From positions 1-26,422 of the IMG/VR virus record IMGVR_UViG_3300036770_000935: DNA of 26,422 nt; one strand, given 5' to 3'. This document shows positions 1 through 6,355 of the stretch, piece after piece. The stretch is from a virus. The position numbers and the translations under genes were made by a program. Within the stretch, counting starts at the first letter, position 1, and the number at the start of each line of letters is the position of its first letter. The notes below the pieces were generated by a model. That model searched no databases. It had not been told where the DNA came from and was given only the letters and a program-made list of their open reading frames with translations.

Positions 1-179
1 TTGAACGGCCTAATGCCATCAGCATGCGCAGCTTTACGCATTGCCTCATATGCCTGGGCTGCCAACCAGTGCAGCCGACCGTAAGGCCTGATTGAGCGCA
101 GCAGGTATGCCGGTACTTCACCCGGTTTGACGTTTGCTAAATCAGCCGGGAGCCTGACTGGCTTGACTGGCCGGTTCAC
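1..179 (-). CDS. M15-family endolysin, 5' part only (haplotype A copy)
   Basis: This is the first 59 codons and two bases of the peptidoglycan peptidase seen complete at 14923-15534; the rest lies beyond the left edge. The start is GTG (177-179), embedded in a 4-base GTGA overlap with the holin stop, so translation is probably coupled to the holin. The visible residues are identical to the other copy although the DNA differs at about 14 sites, so every change here is synonymous. The zinc-binding motifs fall in the missing part. Identification rests on the complete copy. Confidence 0.85.
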   Translation of the reverse strand, partial: MNRPVKPVRLPADLANVKPGEVPAYLLRSIRPYGRLHWLAAQAYEAMRKAAHADGIRPF

Positions 180-352
180 TTGCGGCCGTACCGCGTGTCT
201 TTAGTGTTTGCCCAGGCGTAAATCATTGGCAGTACTGCTGCGAGCCCGGCTTTGACGGCGTTTGTTAGATCGTAGTCGCTTGTGATAAGCACGGCGACGC
301 TTCCAGCGACAAATGCTTTCAACCAATCTTCGAGCATTGGTGCCCACTTCAT
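176..352 (-). CDS. Small holin-like membrane protein (haplotype A copy)
   Basis: A 58-residue protein. It has a short polar N-terminus, a hydrophobic segment at about residues 10-23, a short acidic linker (SDYDLTN), a second hydrophobic segment at about residues 32-47, and a charged C-terminus. This layout and size match small actinophage holins of the r1t-like type, which open the membrane at lysis so the endolysin can reach the wall. ATG (350-352) shares one base with the stop of the upstream gene (TAATG), and its stop overlaps the endolysin GTG (GTGA). The protein is identical to the copy at 15531-15707 despite five synonymous DNA differences. The family call is inferred from layout and from position next to the endolysin. 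Confidence 0.7.
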   Translation of the reverse strand: MKWAPMLEDWLKAFVAGSVAVLITSDYDLTNAVKAGLAAVLPMIYAWANTKDTRYGRK

Positions 353-549
353 TAGCCCACCAATGCTTTGATTTCGTCGTCGGTAAGACCCAACGCCTTT
401 AGTTTTGTTTGCGCGGATTGAATTGCTGCAATCTTCTTATCAAAAGCTGCTTTATTTTCTGCGACATAAGCACGCTGGGCATCAATTACTGCGATTTCAT
501 CATGTGTCGCGTCCCGTACAACGTCATCGATCTGCACTTTGTAAGTCAT
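352..549 (-). CDS. Receptor-binding-protein partner, variant A (65 aa)
   Basis: A small, charged, probably helical protein directly downstream of the receptor-binding protein gene. The N-terminal part (about residues 1-48) has no visible similarity to its counterpart at 15707-15925. The last 16 or so residues follow a shared pattern (KLxALGLxxDEIKALVG). The start is supported by GAGG five bases before ATG, overlapping the stop of the upstream gene. Small proteins in this position are often tail-fibre assembly chaperones or fibre-associated subunits. Co-variation with the neighbouring fibre gene supports a fibre-specific partner, but no named family is recognised. The function is inference. 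Confidence 0.6.
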   Translation of the reverse strand: MTYKVQIDDVVRDATHDEIAVIDAQRAYVAENKAAFDKKIAAIQSAQTKLKALGLTDDEIKALVG

Positions 550-556
550 GATTTCC

Positions 557-1105
557 TCAATTTCTGTAACCGTAGACGCGAATGGTGCCGCCAGTGATCG
601 TGCCGGTCGACGGCGAAAGTGTAAAACCTGTGTAGCTAGTCGACACGGCGTGGCGACCGTTGGTTGTCCCAGCGATGTCGCCTCGCGTGATTGATGTTTG
701 TAACAATGTTGGTTTCGCTAAAAATGGATTGATTAGCGTCATTTCGAGCGACAATGTGGACGTACCTGCTGCGCCTAAAAACGTCCAGGCTGCCCCATTG
801 TTTGCGCCAACAACGGATGCGGTGGCAGCACCGTATGACGCATAAATTGTCGTGTTGTAATAGGAAGCCGTGCTGCCTGTCAAAATCAAATTGAATTCGC
901 CGTCCGATGCCGAAGCCACACCGCCGGTCACGGTGATTTTGTATGCATCGTAATCGGAGCTAAAAGCGTTTGTGACGGCGACGCTGGAGACTGCGCTGCC
1001 AATCGTGGTCGTTGAAATCAATGTAATGCCAGCTACCGCTGCGAAACTGTCGTTTAGTTGCTGGGCCTCGAGCACGTCTCCGGCGACAAATGTGTGCAAT
1101 GCCAT
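557..1105 (-). CDS. Putative receptor-binding / tail-tip protein, variant A (182 aa)
   Basis: The gene follows the tail-tip gene in the usual place for a host-recognition protein. Residues 1-34 form a conserved anchor (HTFVAGDVL, then AQQLNDSFAAV) nearly identical to the copy at 15925-16473. Residues from about 35 on are unrelated in sequence. The C-terminus again shares a short beta-type ending (TGTITGGTIRVYG) with variant B. The middle is rich in Ser, Thr, Gly and Ala and looks all-beta, as in small trimeric fibre heads. Both variants are exactly 182 residues. A GAGG Shine-Dalgarno (minus-strand GGATGAGGTAACTATG) marks the start seven bases after the upstream stop. The receptor-binding role is inferred from position and variability. 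Confidence 0.65.
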   Translation of the reverse strand: MALHTFVAGDVLEAQQLNDSFAAVAGITLISTTTIGSAVSSVAVTNAFSSDYDAYKITVTGGVASASDGEFNLILTGSTASYYNTTIYASYGAATASVVGANNGAAWTFLGAAGTSTLSLEMTLINPFLAKPTLLQTSITRGDIAGTTNGRHAVSTSYTGFTLSPSTGTITGGTIRVYGYRN

Positions 1106-1112
1106 AGTTACC

Positions 1113-2372
1113 TCATCCTAATACGTTCGTGCTATCCATTACGCCGTATGTCGCATCATCCAATATCAGCTCATACACGATGGTGGTTGGGCTGGTGTAA
1201 AACGTGATCCGATGGCCGGTGGCCACATTGATGATGCCTTGAATGCCCTCAATCGCTAATTCGGTCGCAATTTGGCTGCCTAGCCCCGGTATCTGCTTTT
1301 CCACGCTAATCGTGTCACCAATATCAACAGTGACAATGTCATCCCGTTGCGTGCTGGTCAGCGCAGCAAATGAGGTGCTCACACTGGTGTACCTGGGCTG
1401 TGGGCTGGGCTCGAGCAGGTAGGCGGCCAAATCGTCAATGCTGGTTTGTTCGTGCAGCAAGCTGTTGGTGATGCTGTAATTTTGAGTGAAATATTTCGTG
1501 ATGCTGGTGGCATCGCTGTCGGTTGCTTCCTTGCCATCCAAGCCACGCACATACGCCCGGTTGATTACGTTGTCGGCATCGAACTCAACTTCCACCGCGT
1601 CATATTTGGCCCCGGTGCCGTCATCCTTGAAAATGATTACTGGCGCGCTCAACGTGTTACCAATGCGATTTTGGAATGTGATCGTGCCATCACGTGCTAC
1701 GAACAGTCGGCCCTGCTCAGCCTGATTTATTTGCTGCAAATAAGCAAGCGTGTTGGTGCCCTGGGGCACCGTGTAAGCGCTGTCATGGCCGAGATTGACT
1801 GTGCCAGTAGCAATGCTGGTTGTGCCTTGGTAATCAACCTCAGGAAGGGCTAGCACGCTAGTGATGCGTTGGCCACTGGTTTCGGCAGACACGTTGTACT
1901 CATCAAGCTGGGTTTGCGCAAGTTTGTAGAACTCATCAGCGCATTGCACATTGACAATGTTCGGGCCTGCCAACTGAAAGTCATAGGTGTACCCGGTGAC
2001 TACGCCCACAAACAAATACTCGCCATCACGTGATAGGCGCACGGTACGCATCGGTGCCAGCCCCGGCTCTTGATTGGCTGGATCGTAATAGGGGCTAGTC
2101 GAATCGTATGGTCCGAGGATGCCGGTGTCATCGGTCATTGTGAATGCCATTACGCCTGCACCGAATTGATCATCGGTTTTTTGACGACCGCGTTTGTAAT
2201 TGATATCAGTGGTGTATTGCGTAATGTCAGCAAACTGCGTCAAACCATCCAACACATACGTGGTGTTATCTAGGACTCCGCGTGTGGCATCATCCAACGT
2301 GAACGCCGATACCGGGAAGCCTGTGTCCAGCTCGAGCAGGTAGTCACCTGATTGAACGACTGTAGAACCCAT
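1113..2372 (-). CDS. Minor tail / tail-tip hub protein (419 aa)
   Basis: This large protein lies between the tape measure and the receptor-binding protein, where siphoviruses encode the distal-tail or hub protein that closes the tail tube and carries fibres. An early motif (LDDATRGVLD, about residues 26-35) recurs at the extreme C-terminus (LDDATYGVMD, 404-413). The segment after the first copy, with RGR and then an FxAG pattern (about 61-74), resembles minor tail proteins of small actinophages. ATG shares one base with the tape-measure stop (TAATG). It differs from the copy at 16481-17740 at three residues near the C-terminus (Q/E, I/V, T/S). The exact tail-tip role is inferred. Confidence 0.7.
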   Translation of the reverse strand: MGSTVVQSGDYLLELDTGFPVSAFTLDDATRGVLDNTTYVLDGLTQFADITQYTTDINYKRGRQKTDDQFGAGVMAFTMTDDTGILGPYDSTSPYYDPANQEPGLAPMRTVRLSRDGEYLFVGVVTGYTYDFQLAGPNIVNVQCADEFYKLAQTQLDEYNVSAETSGQRITSVLALPEVDYQGTTSIATGTVNLGHDSAYTVPQGTNTLAYLQQINQAEQGRLFVARDGTITFQNRIGNTLSAPVIIFKDDGTGAKYDAVEVEFDADNVINRAYVRGLDGKEATDSDATSITKYFTQNYSITNSLLHEQTSIDDLAAYLLEPSPQPRYTSVSTSFAALTSTQRDDIVTVDIGDTISVEKQIPGLGSQIATELAIEGIQGIINVATGHRITFYTSPTTIVYELILDDATYGVMDSTNVLG

Positions 2373-3940
2373 TAGGACACCGCGACGTTGATCGGGCCGC
2401 TGCGACGGTTGTACTGTCGCAATGCATCAACAATTACGTCGCCGAGTCGTGCGTCAGCGACAGCTGCATTGACATTGATTGTGACATTGCCCATGCTGCC
2501 CATTCGATTCAATGGGATTACCGCTTCAGGGCCTGCCTCACCGACCACGGCCAATGTCGGCCCGGTAACGATGCCGCCATCAGCCAGACCAGGTATCTTG
2601 CCGATTAGACCGCCTACACCGCCAGCGATAGCACCGCCAACATTCGCTACTTTGCCGATTGCGTCAGCAACTTTGCCAGCAAGATCGAGGGCAGCCGCCA
2701 ACGGATTGATGATGTATTTCTCGAACGCATCCGCCAAAAACTTTGCTGCCGTGCTTACTACGCCAAACTTTTTTTCAAGTATGACAAAACCTGCGACCAA
2801 TCCGGCAACAGCAATAATGACCAAGCCAATTGGGTTGGCGCTCATGATGACATTGAGCAGGGTTTGAGCCACCTGCACTGCAACCAACGTGGCCCGGTAA
2901 ATCTTCATACCAATGTTGGCTGCGACAATTGCCGCCGCCAGACCACCAATCACACCAATGGCAATAATGGCCACGTCTTTGTTTGCCGATAGTGCGCCAG
3001 TAAAGCTGGAGATTAGTTTCACGCCTTTCTCAACGATGGGCAGCAGCACCATGCCAAGCTCTGCCTGTAGATCCTTGAACTGTGCTGTCAAGATGCGTTG
3101 GCTGTTTGCCAAGCCGTCGCTGGTGCGCTCAAAATCGCCCTGGGCATCAGTCGTCGCCTTCATAATCAGCGACTGGGTGGCCAGGGTTTTTTGCTGGGCC
3201 GTCAGTTTGTCGGTCGTACCATCCAGAGCTTTGTTCAGCGATATTTCGGCTTGCTCAAGCTGCAACCGTGTCCGTTGTGCCTCTAGCGAATCCTCACCAA
3301 ACTTGGCGACCGTTTCTTGATTCTTTTGGAATGCGATATCAACCTTCTGCAACGCAATGTTCAGCTTGTCCTCGTTGATTGTCGTTGTGACAAGGCCCAT
3401 AGCCAGCGCCTCGGCTGCTACAGCGTCGGCCGACAGCAGGACACCGAATCGGCGCAGGGGCTCGCTTTCGCCTCGCAGAGCGGCTCCTAGTGCCTGTACG
3501 GCTTCCTCTGGGCTCGTGTTGTTAAACGATGCCAGGTCTGATGCCAGGGTCGTAAAGTCGGTGCTGAATGATGCCAAATCTTGTCCAGTCAGCCCGGCTG
3601 CCTTGCCGAACGTGCCGAACGTGGCTGCCGCGTCGAGCGCCTGCTGGCGTGTCTGACCCAGGGAGGCTGCTGCCGTGTCAGCAAATATCTGCACCTCATT
3701 AGCAGCTTCACCAAAAATCACATTCGTCTTGCTGATGGTTTCATTGAGATCACTGGCCGCCTGCACGGCTGGTACAGCTGCCGCAGTCAAACCACCGAGC
3801 ACTGCGACAGCAGGCACAAAGGATTTCTTGAGTGCAAATTGGGCTTTCTGGCCGGTTGTTTCAAGTTGCTTAAACTCGGCAATAGCCGACTTGATGCCTT
3901 TTCCATCAAACTCGGAGATAATTGGGATTGTTACAGCCAT
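2372..3940 (-). CDS. Tape measure protein (522 aa)
   Basis: A long Ala-rich, mostly helical protein placed after the chaperones, as expected for the ruler that sets tail length and is ejected ahead of the DNA. The N-terminal third is helical with a hydrophobic stretch at about 42-60. Residues about 190-300 are coiled-coil-like and rich in Gln, Leu and Lys. Residues about 325-390 contain two or three strongly hydrophobic segments. A Gly-rich region follows, then the common tape-measure ending ADGGIVTGPTLAVVGEAGPE. At 522 residues it is short for the family. Start and stop are both TAATG junctions with the neighbours, so expression is translationally coupled. Confidence 0.9.
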   Translation of the reverse strand: MAVTIPIISEFDGKGIKSAIAEFKQLETTGQKAQFALKKSFVPAVAVLGGLTAAAVPAVQAASDLNETISKTNVIFGEAANEVQIFADTAAASLGQTRQQALDAAATFGTFGKAAGLTGQDLASFSTDFTTLASDLASFNNTSPEEAVQALGAALRGESEPLRRFGVLLSADAVAAEALAMGLVTTTINEDKLNIALQKVDIAFQKNQETVAKFGEDSLEAQRTRLQLEQAEISLNKALDGTTDKLTAQQKTLATQSLIMKATTDAQGDFERTSDGLANSQRILTAQFKDLQAELGMVLLPIVEKGVKLISSFTGALSANKDVAIIAIGVIGGLAAAIVAANIGMKIYRATLVAVQVAQTLLNVIMSANPIGLVIIAVAGLVAGFVILEKKFGVVSTAAKFLADAFEKYIINPLAAALDLAGKVADAIGKVANVGGAIAGGVGGLIGKIPGLADGGIVTGPTLAVVGEAGPEAVIPLNRMGSMGNVTINVNAAVADARLGDVIVDALRQYNRRSGPINVAVS

Positions 3941-4458
3941 TAGCGAATCAGTCTACGATTTGCTGCGTCAATGATTTGATTGACTAATTTCTGCATGTTG
4001 TCGTTGATTGTGGTTGCGTTGCGTTCATACGCTGGCCACATTCCGCGCGAAGGTTGCCCGTGTTTCCTCATCAAACCTTGAATCATTTTGGCTCCCCAAG
4101 GCGTAAGCGGCATATCTTTTTTGCCTGCCATATCCGCAACTGAGCCGAACGGGCTTTTCATTGTCACGCTGAACACAGCCAAGCTGTTTCCTCGTTTGCG
4201 ATTACTGAATCGAGGAATGACTGATTTGATTACGGCTGATTGATCCCAAGGGCCGATTGGTCGGCCTTTGTACACCCATTTGTACTTGAAACCACTCAAT
4301 GGCATTGGCATGATTGTTCGACGAATGTCATCTACCAATACTTTGACGACTTTTTTGTATTCAGCTTTGATTTCCTTGGCTGTGTCCGGCTCAAGCTTTT
4401 GCAGTTCACGCAACGTTTCTTTTAGGCCGACAATCGTGATGGATGATTCAGCGGTCAC
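3940..4458 (-). CDS. HK97 gp10-like tail completion / neck protein (172 aa)
   Basis: The N-terminus (ITIVGLKETLRELQKLEP, then a charged helix) resembles HK97 gp10-like proteins, which act at the head-tail junction or on the tail. I chose GTG at 4456-4458 because minus-strand AAGAAGG (4465-4471) lies six bases upstream. A TTG six codons earlier would sit inside the frameshifted chaperone sequence without its own ribosome site. The gene overlaps the end of the frameshift product by 11 bases. Its position between chaperone and tape measure is unusual, because gp10-like genes normally lie between the connector and tail terminator. The family assignment is by sequence pattern only. Confidence 0.6.
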   Translation of the reverse strand: MTAESSITIVGLKETLRELQKLEPDTAKEIKAEYKKVVKVLVDDIRRTIMPMPLSGFKYKWVYKGRPIGPWDQSAVIKSVIPRFSNRKRGNSLAVFSVTMKSPFGSVADMAGKKDMPLTPWGAKMIQGLMRKHGQPSRGMWPAYERNATTINDNMQKLVNQIIDAANRRLIR

Positions 4459-4851
4459 GGTTGGCCTTCTTTGCAATCAGCTGAACGGTAGCCAAGTCCT
4501 CCTGATCGAACTGCACATCGGGAGGCCAGTAGCCAGTCACGAACAGCAGCTCCGCTAACTGTCTGCGGATGCTGCCGGTTCCGTAGGGTTTGTCTGCGCG
4601 ACCTCTTGCACGTCAAACGATTCAACGGTGTTGAGCCACGCATCATATTCACGCGATTCTTTCTTGGTGACGGTCAGTTGATGCCAAACCATGAACATCA
4701 AATCGTCGACACCAATGCCGCCCTGGAGATCGCTGATGCGACGCTTGAACTTGCGTTCCCATGCAGCAATGGTGGCAATCGTTGTGGTAATCGTGTCCTT
4801 GACCGATTCCGCTGCCGGTGTCCTGTAAGACACCTGAATCGTTAGTTTCAC
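4448..4851 (-). CDS. Tail assembly chaperone GT, -1 frameshift product (134 aa)
   Basis: The first 89 codons are those of the G-like protein. Slipping back one base at AAACCCT (minus strand, 4585-4591) opens 45 more codons ending at TGA (4448-4450). The heptamer fits X-XXY-YYZ with AAC and CCT as zero-frame codons. The extension contains LAELLFVTGYWPPDV and a Lys/Arg-rich end, which resembles the T part of lambda-like G/GT chaperones. In that system G and GT coat the tape measure and recruit tail-tube protein. The -1 frame has a stop not far upstream, so the extension can only be reached by slipping or separate initiation, and I see no good start. Slip efficiency is unknown. Confidence 0.8.
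4555..4851 (-). CDS. Tail assembly chaperone G (98 aa, zero frame)
   Basis: A small helical protein between the major tail protein and the tape measure, the standard position for the abundant chaperone made without frameshifting. GTG (4849-4851) overlaps the upstream stop as GTGA, and GAGG lies about ten bases before it. The last nine residues after the slip site are low complexity, as expected for a tail of the short form. It probably binds the tape measure during tail assembly. The sequence is too divergent to name a family from the primary sequence, so the call rests on position and the frameshift signal. Confidence 0.8.
   Translation of the reverse strand: MKLTIQVSYRTPAAESVKDTITTTIATIAAWERKFKRRISDLQGGIGVDDLMFMVWHQLTVTKKESREYDAWLNTVESFDVQEVAQTNPTEPAASADS
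4585..4591 (-). promoter_or_regulatory. Programmed -1 ribosomal slip site AAACCCT
   Basis: Read on the minus strand, AAACCCT is a canonical heptamer in the correct phase: AAC begins at 4590, 87 codons after the GTG start. After slipping, both tRNAs can re-pair on AAA and CCC. The zero-frame stop follows 28 bases later. I did not identify a convincing downstream pseudoknot by eye. The same site is at 19953-19959. Confidence 0.8.
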
Positions 4852-5282
4852 GCCGTTACATCCTCAACCAAGGTGCCGCCAACCAGCGTGATTTCAATTT
4901 CGCTGAGTTCGCCAACCGACCCGTTGACCACATCGAGCGCTTCAAGGTAAGCGCCGGTGACCTGGAACTCTGGGTTGGTTGCGCTGATTGCGGCCGACGT
5001 GGGCTTCACTGCGACGTAGCAGCGCGTGCCGACCAAGGCAGTGAGATCGACGTAGGTGCCGGGCGTGGAGCTGTACTCCATCAGCAACGTGGCTGTCACA
5101 GTGACGTTGGTGAGTCCACCGACGAATTGACGGCCGCTGTCACCGAACGATGACTGGTCGAGCGACTCACGCGACTTGGTGATTACCACCGACTTGCACT
5201 GGTCAGTGAGATCAGCCGTGGAGCCCGATGATGCGCCGATTGCGAATGTGGGGCTTGCGAGGTAGGTAGTTGCGACAGCCAT
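4848..5282 (-). CDS. Major tail (tube) protein (144 aa)
   Basis: A beta-rich protein of the right size for a siphovirus tail-tube subunit, which stacks in hexameric rings around the tape measure. Features are an N-terminal Ala/Thr/Ser region, a central segment (SRESLDQSSFGDSGRQFVGG) and alternating hydrophobic strands to the end. It has one of the clearest ribosome sites in the unit: AAGGAG (5292-5297) nine bases before ATG, consistent with high expression. It sits between the tail terminator and chaperone genes, as in most siphoviruses. The call is mainly positional, with a supportive fold-like pattern. Confidence 0.75.
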   Translation of the reverse strand: MAVATTYLASPTFAIGASSGSTADLTDQCKSVVITKSRESLDQSSFGDSGRQFVGGLTNVTVTATLLMEYSSTPGTYVDLTALVGTRCYVAVKPTSAAISATNPEFQVTGAYLEALDVVNGSVGELSEIEITLVGGTLVEDVTA

Positions 5283-5339
5283 GTAACGAATCTCCTTGTG
5301 TTGGAGGCTCGCTGCAAGCCTGTTGGCATTCTAGTAGGT
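5283..5339 (-). promoter_or_regulatory. 57-base leader of the major tail protein with hairpin and strong ribosome site
   Basis: This is the largest gap within the structural block. On the minus strand, 5320-5306 can fold as GGCTT-GCAGC-GAGCC (5-bp stem with one G-T pair, 5-base loop), followed by AAGGAG at 5297-5292. The hairpin lacks a T-run, so it is not a typical terminator. It may expose the ribosome site or stabilise the message for an abundant structural protein. Confidence 0.4.
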
Positions 5340-5690
5340 CTATGGGCTGACTTTTGTGTTGATTGTCAGCTCATACGCCGGGTAGTCGGCTCCACCGTAA
5401 CTGACGGTTGTTGGCCGGGCCTCGGTCAAACCAATCTTGGCTTCACGGATTAAGTCGGCTAGATCGAGCAGCTGGTCAAGCGTGCGGTTGTCGCCGGTGC
5501 CCATACCGACGATGATGACACGGAATTGCATGTCTGCGACCACGTTGGTTTCCACAAAAATCGTCGGTGCCTCGACGATGCAGCAGGGCACGTTGATATT
5601 GCGTGGGTCGTTGAACACTGTCAGCCCGGTAATGGTCTGCAGTTTGGCTACCAGCTGGTCATAGCCAGTCTTAAACAGCGTGTCAGGCAT
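5340..5690 (-). CDS. Tail terminator-like protein (116 aa)
   Basis: A short alpha/beta protein immediately before the major tail protein, where siphoviruses encode the terminator that caps the tube and joins it to the head. Residues 1-30 are helical (TLFKTGYDQLVAKLQTITGL). Strands follow (CCIVEAPTIFVE, FRVIIVG), then a long helix at about 70-87 and two final strands. That order fits the lambda gpU / SPP1 gp17 fold. ATG shares one base with the connector stop (TGATG). No diagnostic motif exists, so the call is mostly positional. Confidence 0.6.
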   Translation of the reverse strand: MPDTLFKTGYDQLVAKLQTITGLTVFNDPRNINVPCCIVEAPTIFVETNVVADMQFRVIIVGMGTGDNRTLDQLLDLADLIREAKIGLTEARPTTVSYGGADYPAYELTINTKVSP

Positions 5691-6322
5691 CAGGCCACCT
5701 GCGGCTTATTGACTCCGAGCAGGCGCAGAATCTGGCCGTAGTTGCCGGTGACCGGGCCACCTGTGGCCAGTGGGTCAAACGATGCAAAAGCTTCGGTCGA
5801 GCCGCGCTCACGGTAAAGAATTGCCGCGTACTGCACGGTGGCAAGCTTGGCATCGCCACCGGGTACCGAGCTCGGGGAGTCAAAATAGCCCGATTCCTGG
5901 CGCTTTCGGTATGCAAATTGGTTAGCTGCGCTGACAGCCATGTTGGCCACATCCAAATCGGCGCTCGGATTGGTGAACGTGTAGCCCAGGTAATCCTCCA
6001 AATCGCCCAGGACAATCCAGCTGCACGTAATGGTGTACGTGACTGTGCCGGAGGCTGTTGCTCGATCAGCGTCATCCGTGGTCAGTGCAAACTGCACCTG
6101 ATTCGGGATGATGGTGTCAGTGTCGTACTGGTAATCGCCTTGCTGCGATACGCCAATGAAGTAATACTCCGGCAGCGCCAAAATCTTGTGCGTGCCATTC
6201 CACGTGGCATTGATGCCACTAATGGTTATTGACTGACCGACCTCAAAGTTGTGAGGCTCAAGCAGTTGAACGATGGCAACGTTACTGACAACCTGCTTAT
6301 GGGTTACCGAGTAAGTTGCCAC
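5690..6322 (-). CDS. Head-tail connector (gp6-like adaptor) with extra N-terminal beta domain (210 aa)
   Basis: From about residue 98 on (SWIVLGDLEDYLG, a helix with AANQFAYRKRQESGYFD, then LYRERGSTEAFASFD) the protein resembles gp6-like head-tail adaptors, which bind under the portal and extend the DNA channel. Residues 1-95 are different: they are beta-rich with a VGQSITISGINATWNGTHKI pattern that resembles small decoration-type modules on phage structural proteins. The start is GTG (6320-6322), with only a weak, distant AGGTGA upstream. Usual gp6-like adaptors are about 100 residues, so this one carries roughly 95 extra. The adaptor call is moderately secure, and the role of the N-terminal domain is unknown. 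Confidence 0.65.
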   Translation of the reverse strand: MATYSVTHKQVVSNVAIVQLLEPHNFEVGQSITISGINATWNGTHKILALPEYYFIGVSQQGDYQYDTDTIIPNQVQFALTTDDADRATASGTVTYTITCSWIVLGDLEDYLGYTFTNPSADLDVANMAVSAANQFAYRKRQESGYFDSPSSVPGGDAKLATVQYAAILYRERGSTEAFASFDPLATGGPVTGNYGQILRLLGVNKPQVA

Positions 6323-6355
6323 CGTTCAATGTCACCTGGAGGGAGTGAACTTGGA

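Larger units (their letters stand above)
1..1274 (+). repeat. Diverged copy (haplotype A) of 15356-16642
   Basis: Three zones: 1-352 differs at about 18 sites, all synonymous in the protein-coding positions I translated. The zone 353 to about 1000 is largely unrelated and holds the receptor-binding cassette. The zone from about 1000 to 1274 shows scattered differences ending at 1274. The offset changes from 15,355 to 15,368 because the partner gene and its spacing differ by 13 bases. Confidence 0.9.

Noticed and set aside
2388-2867. Plus-strand frame of 159 codons opposite the tape measure
   Set aside because: It is the complement of a clear coding region, with low-complexity Ala/Pro/Thr/Ile composition, no ribosome site and no family pattern. 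The same applies to all other plus-strand frames.
4455-4652. 65-codon minus-strand frame over the chaperone region
   Set aside because: It is in the third frame, not the -1 frame reached from AAACCCT. Its Arg/Ser-rich composition is typical of a shadow.
5306-5320. Hairpin upstream of the major tail protein as a terminator
   Set aside because: Short stem with a G-T pair and no following T-run. A leader structure is more likely than termination inside a structural operon.
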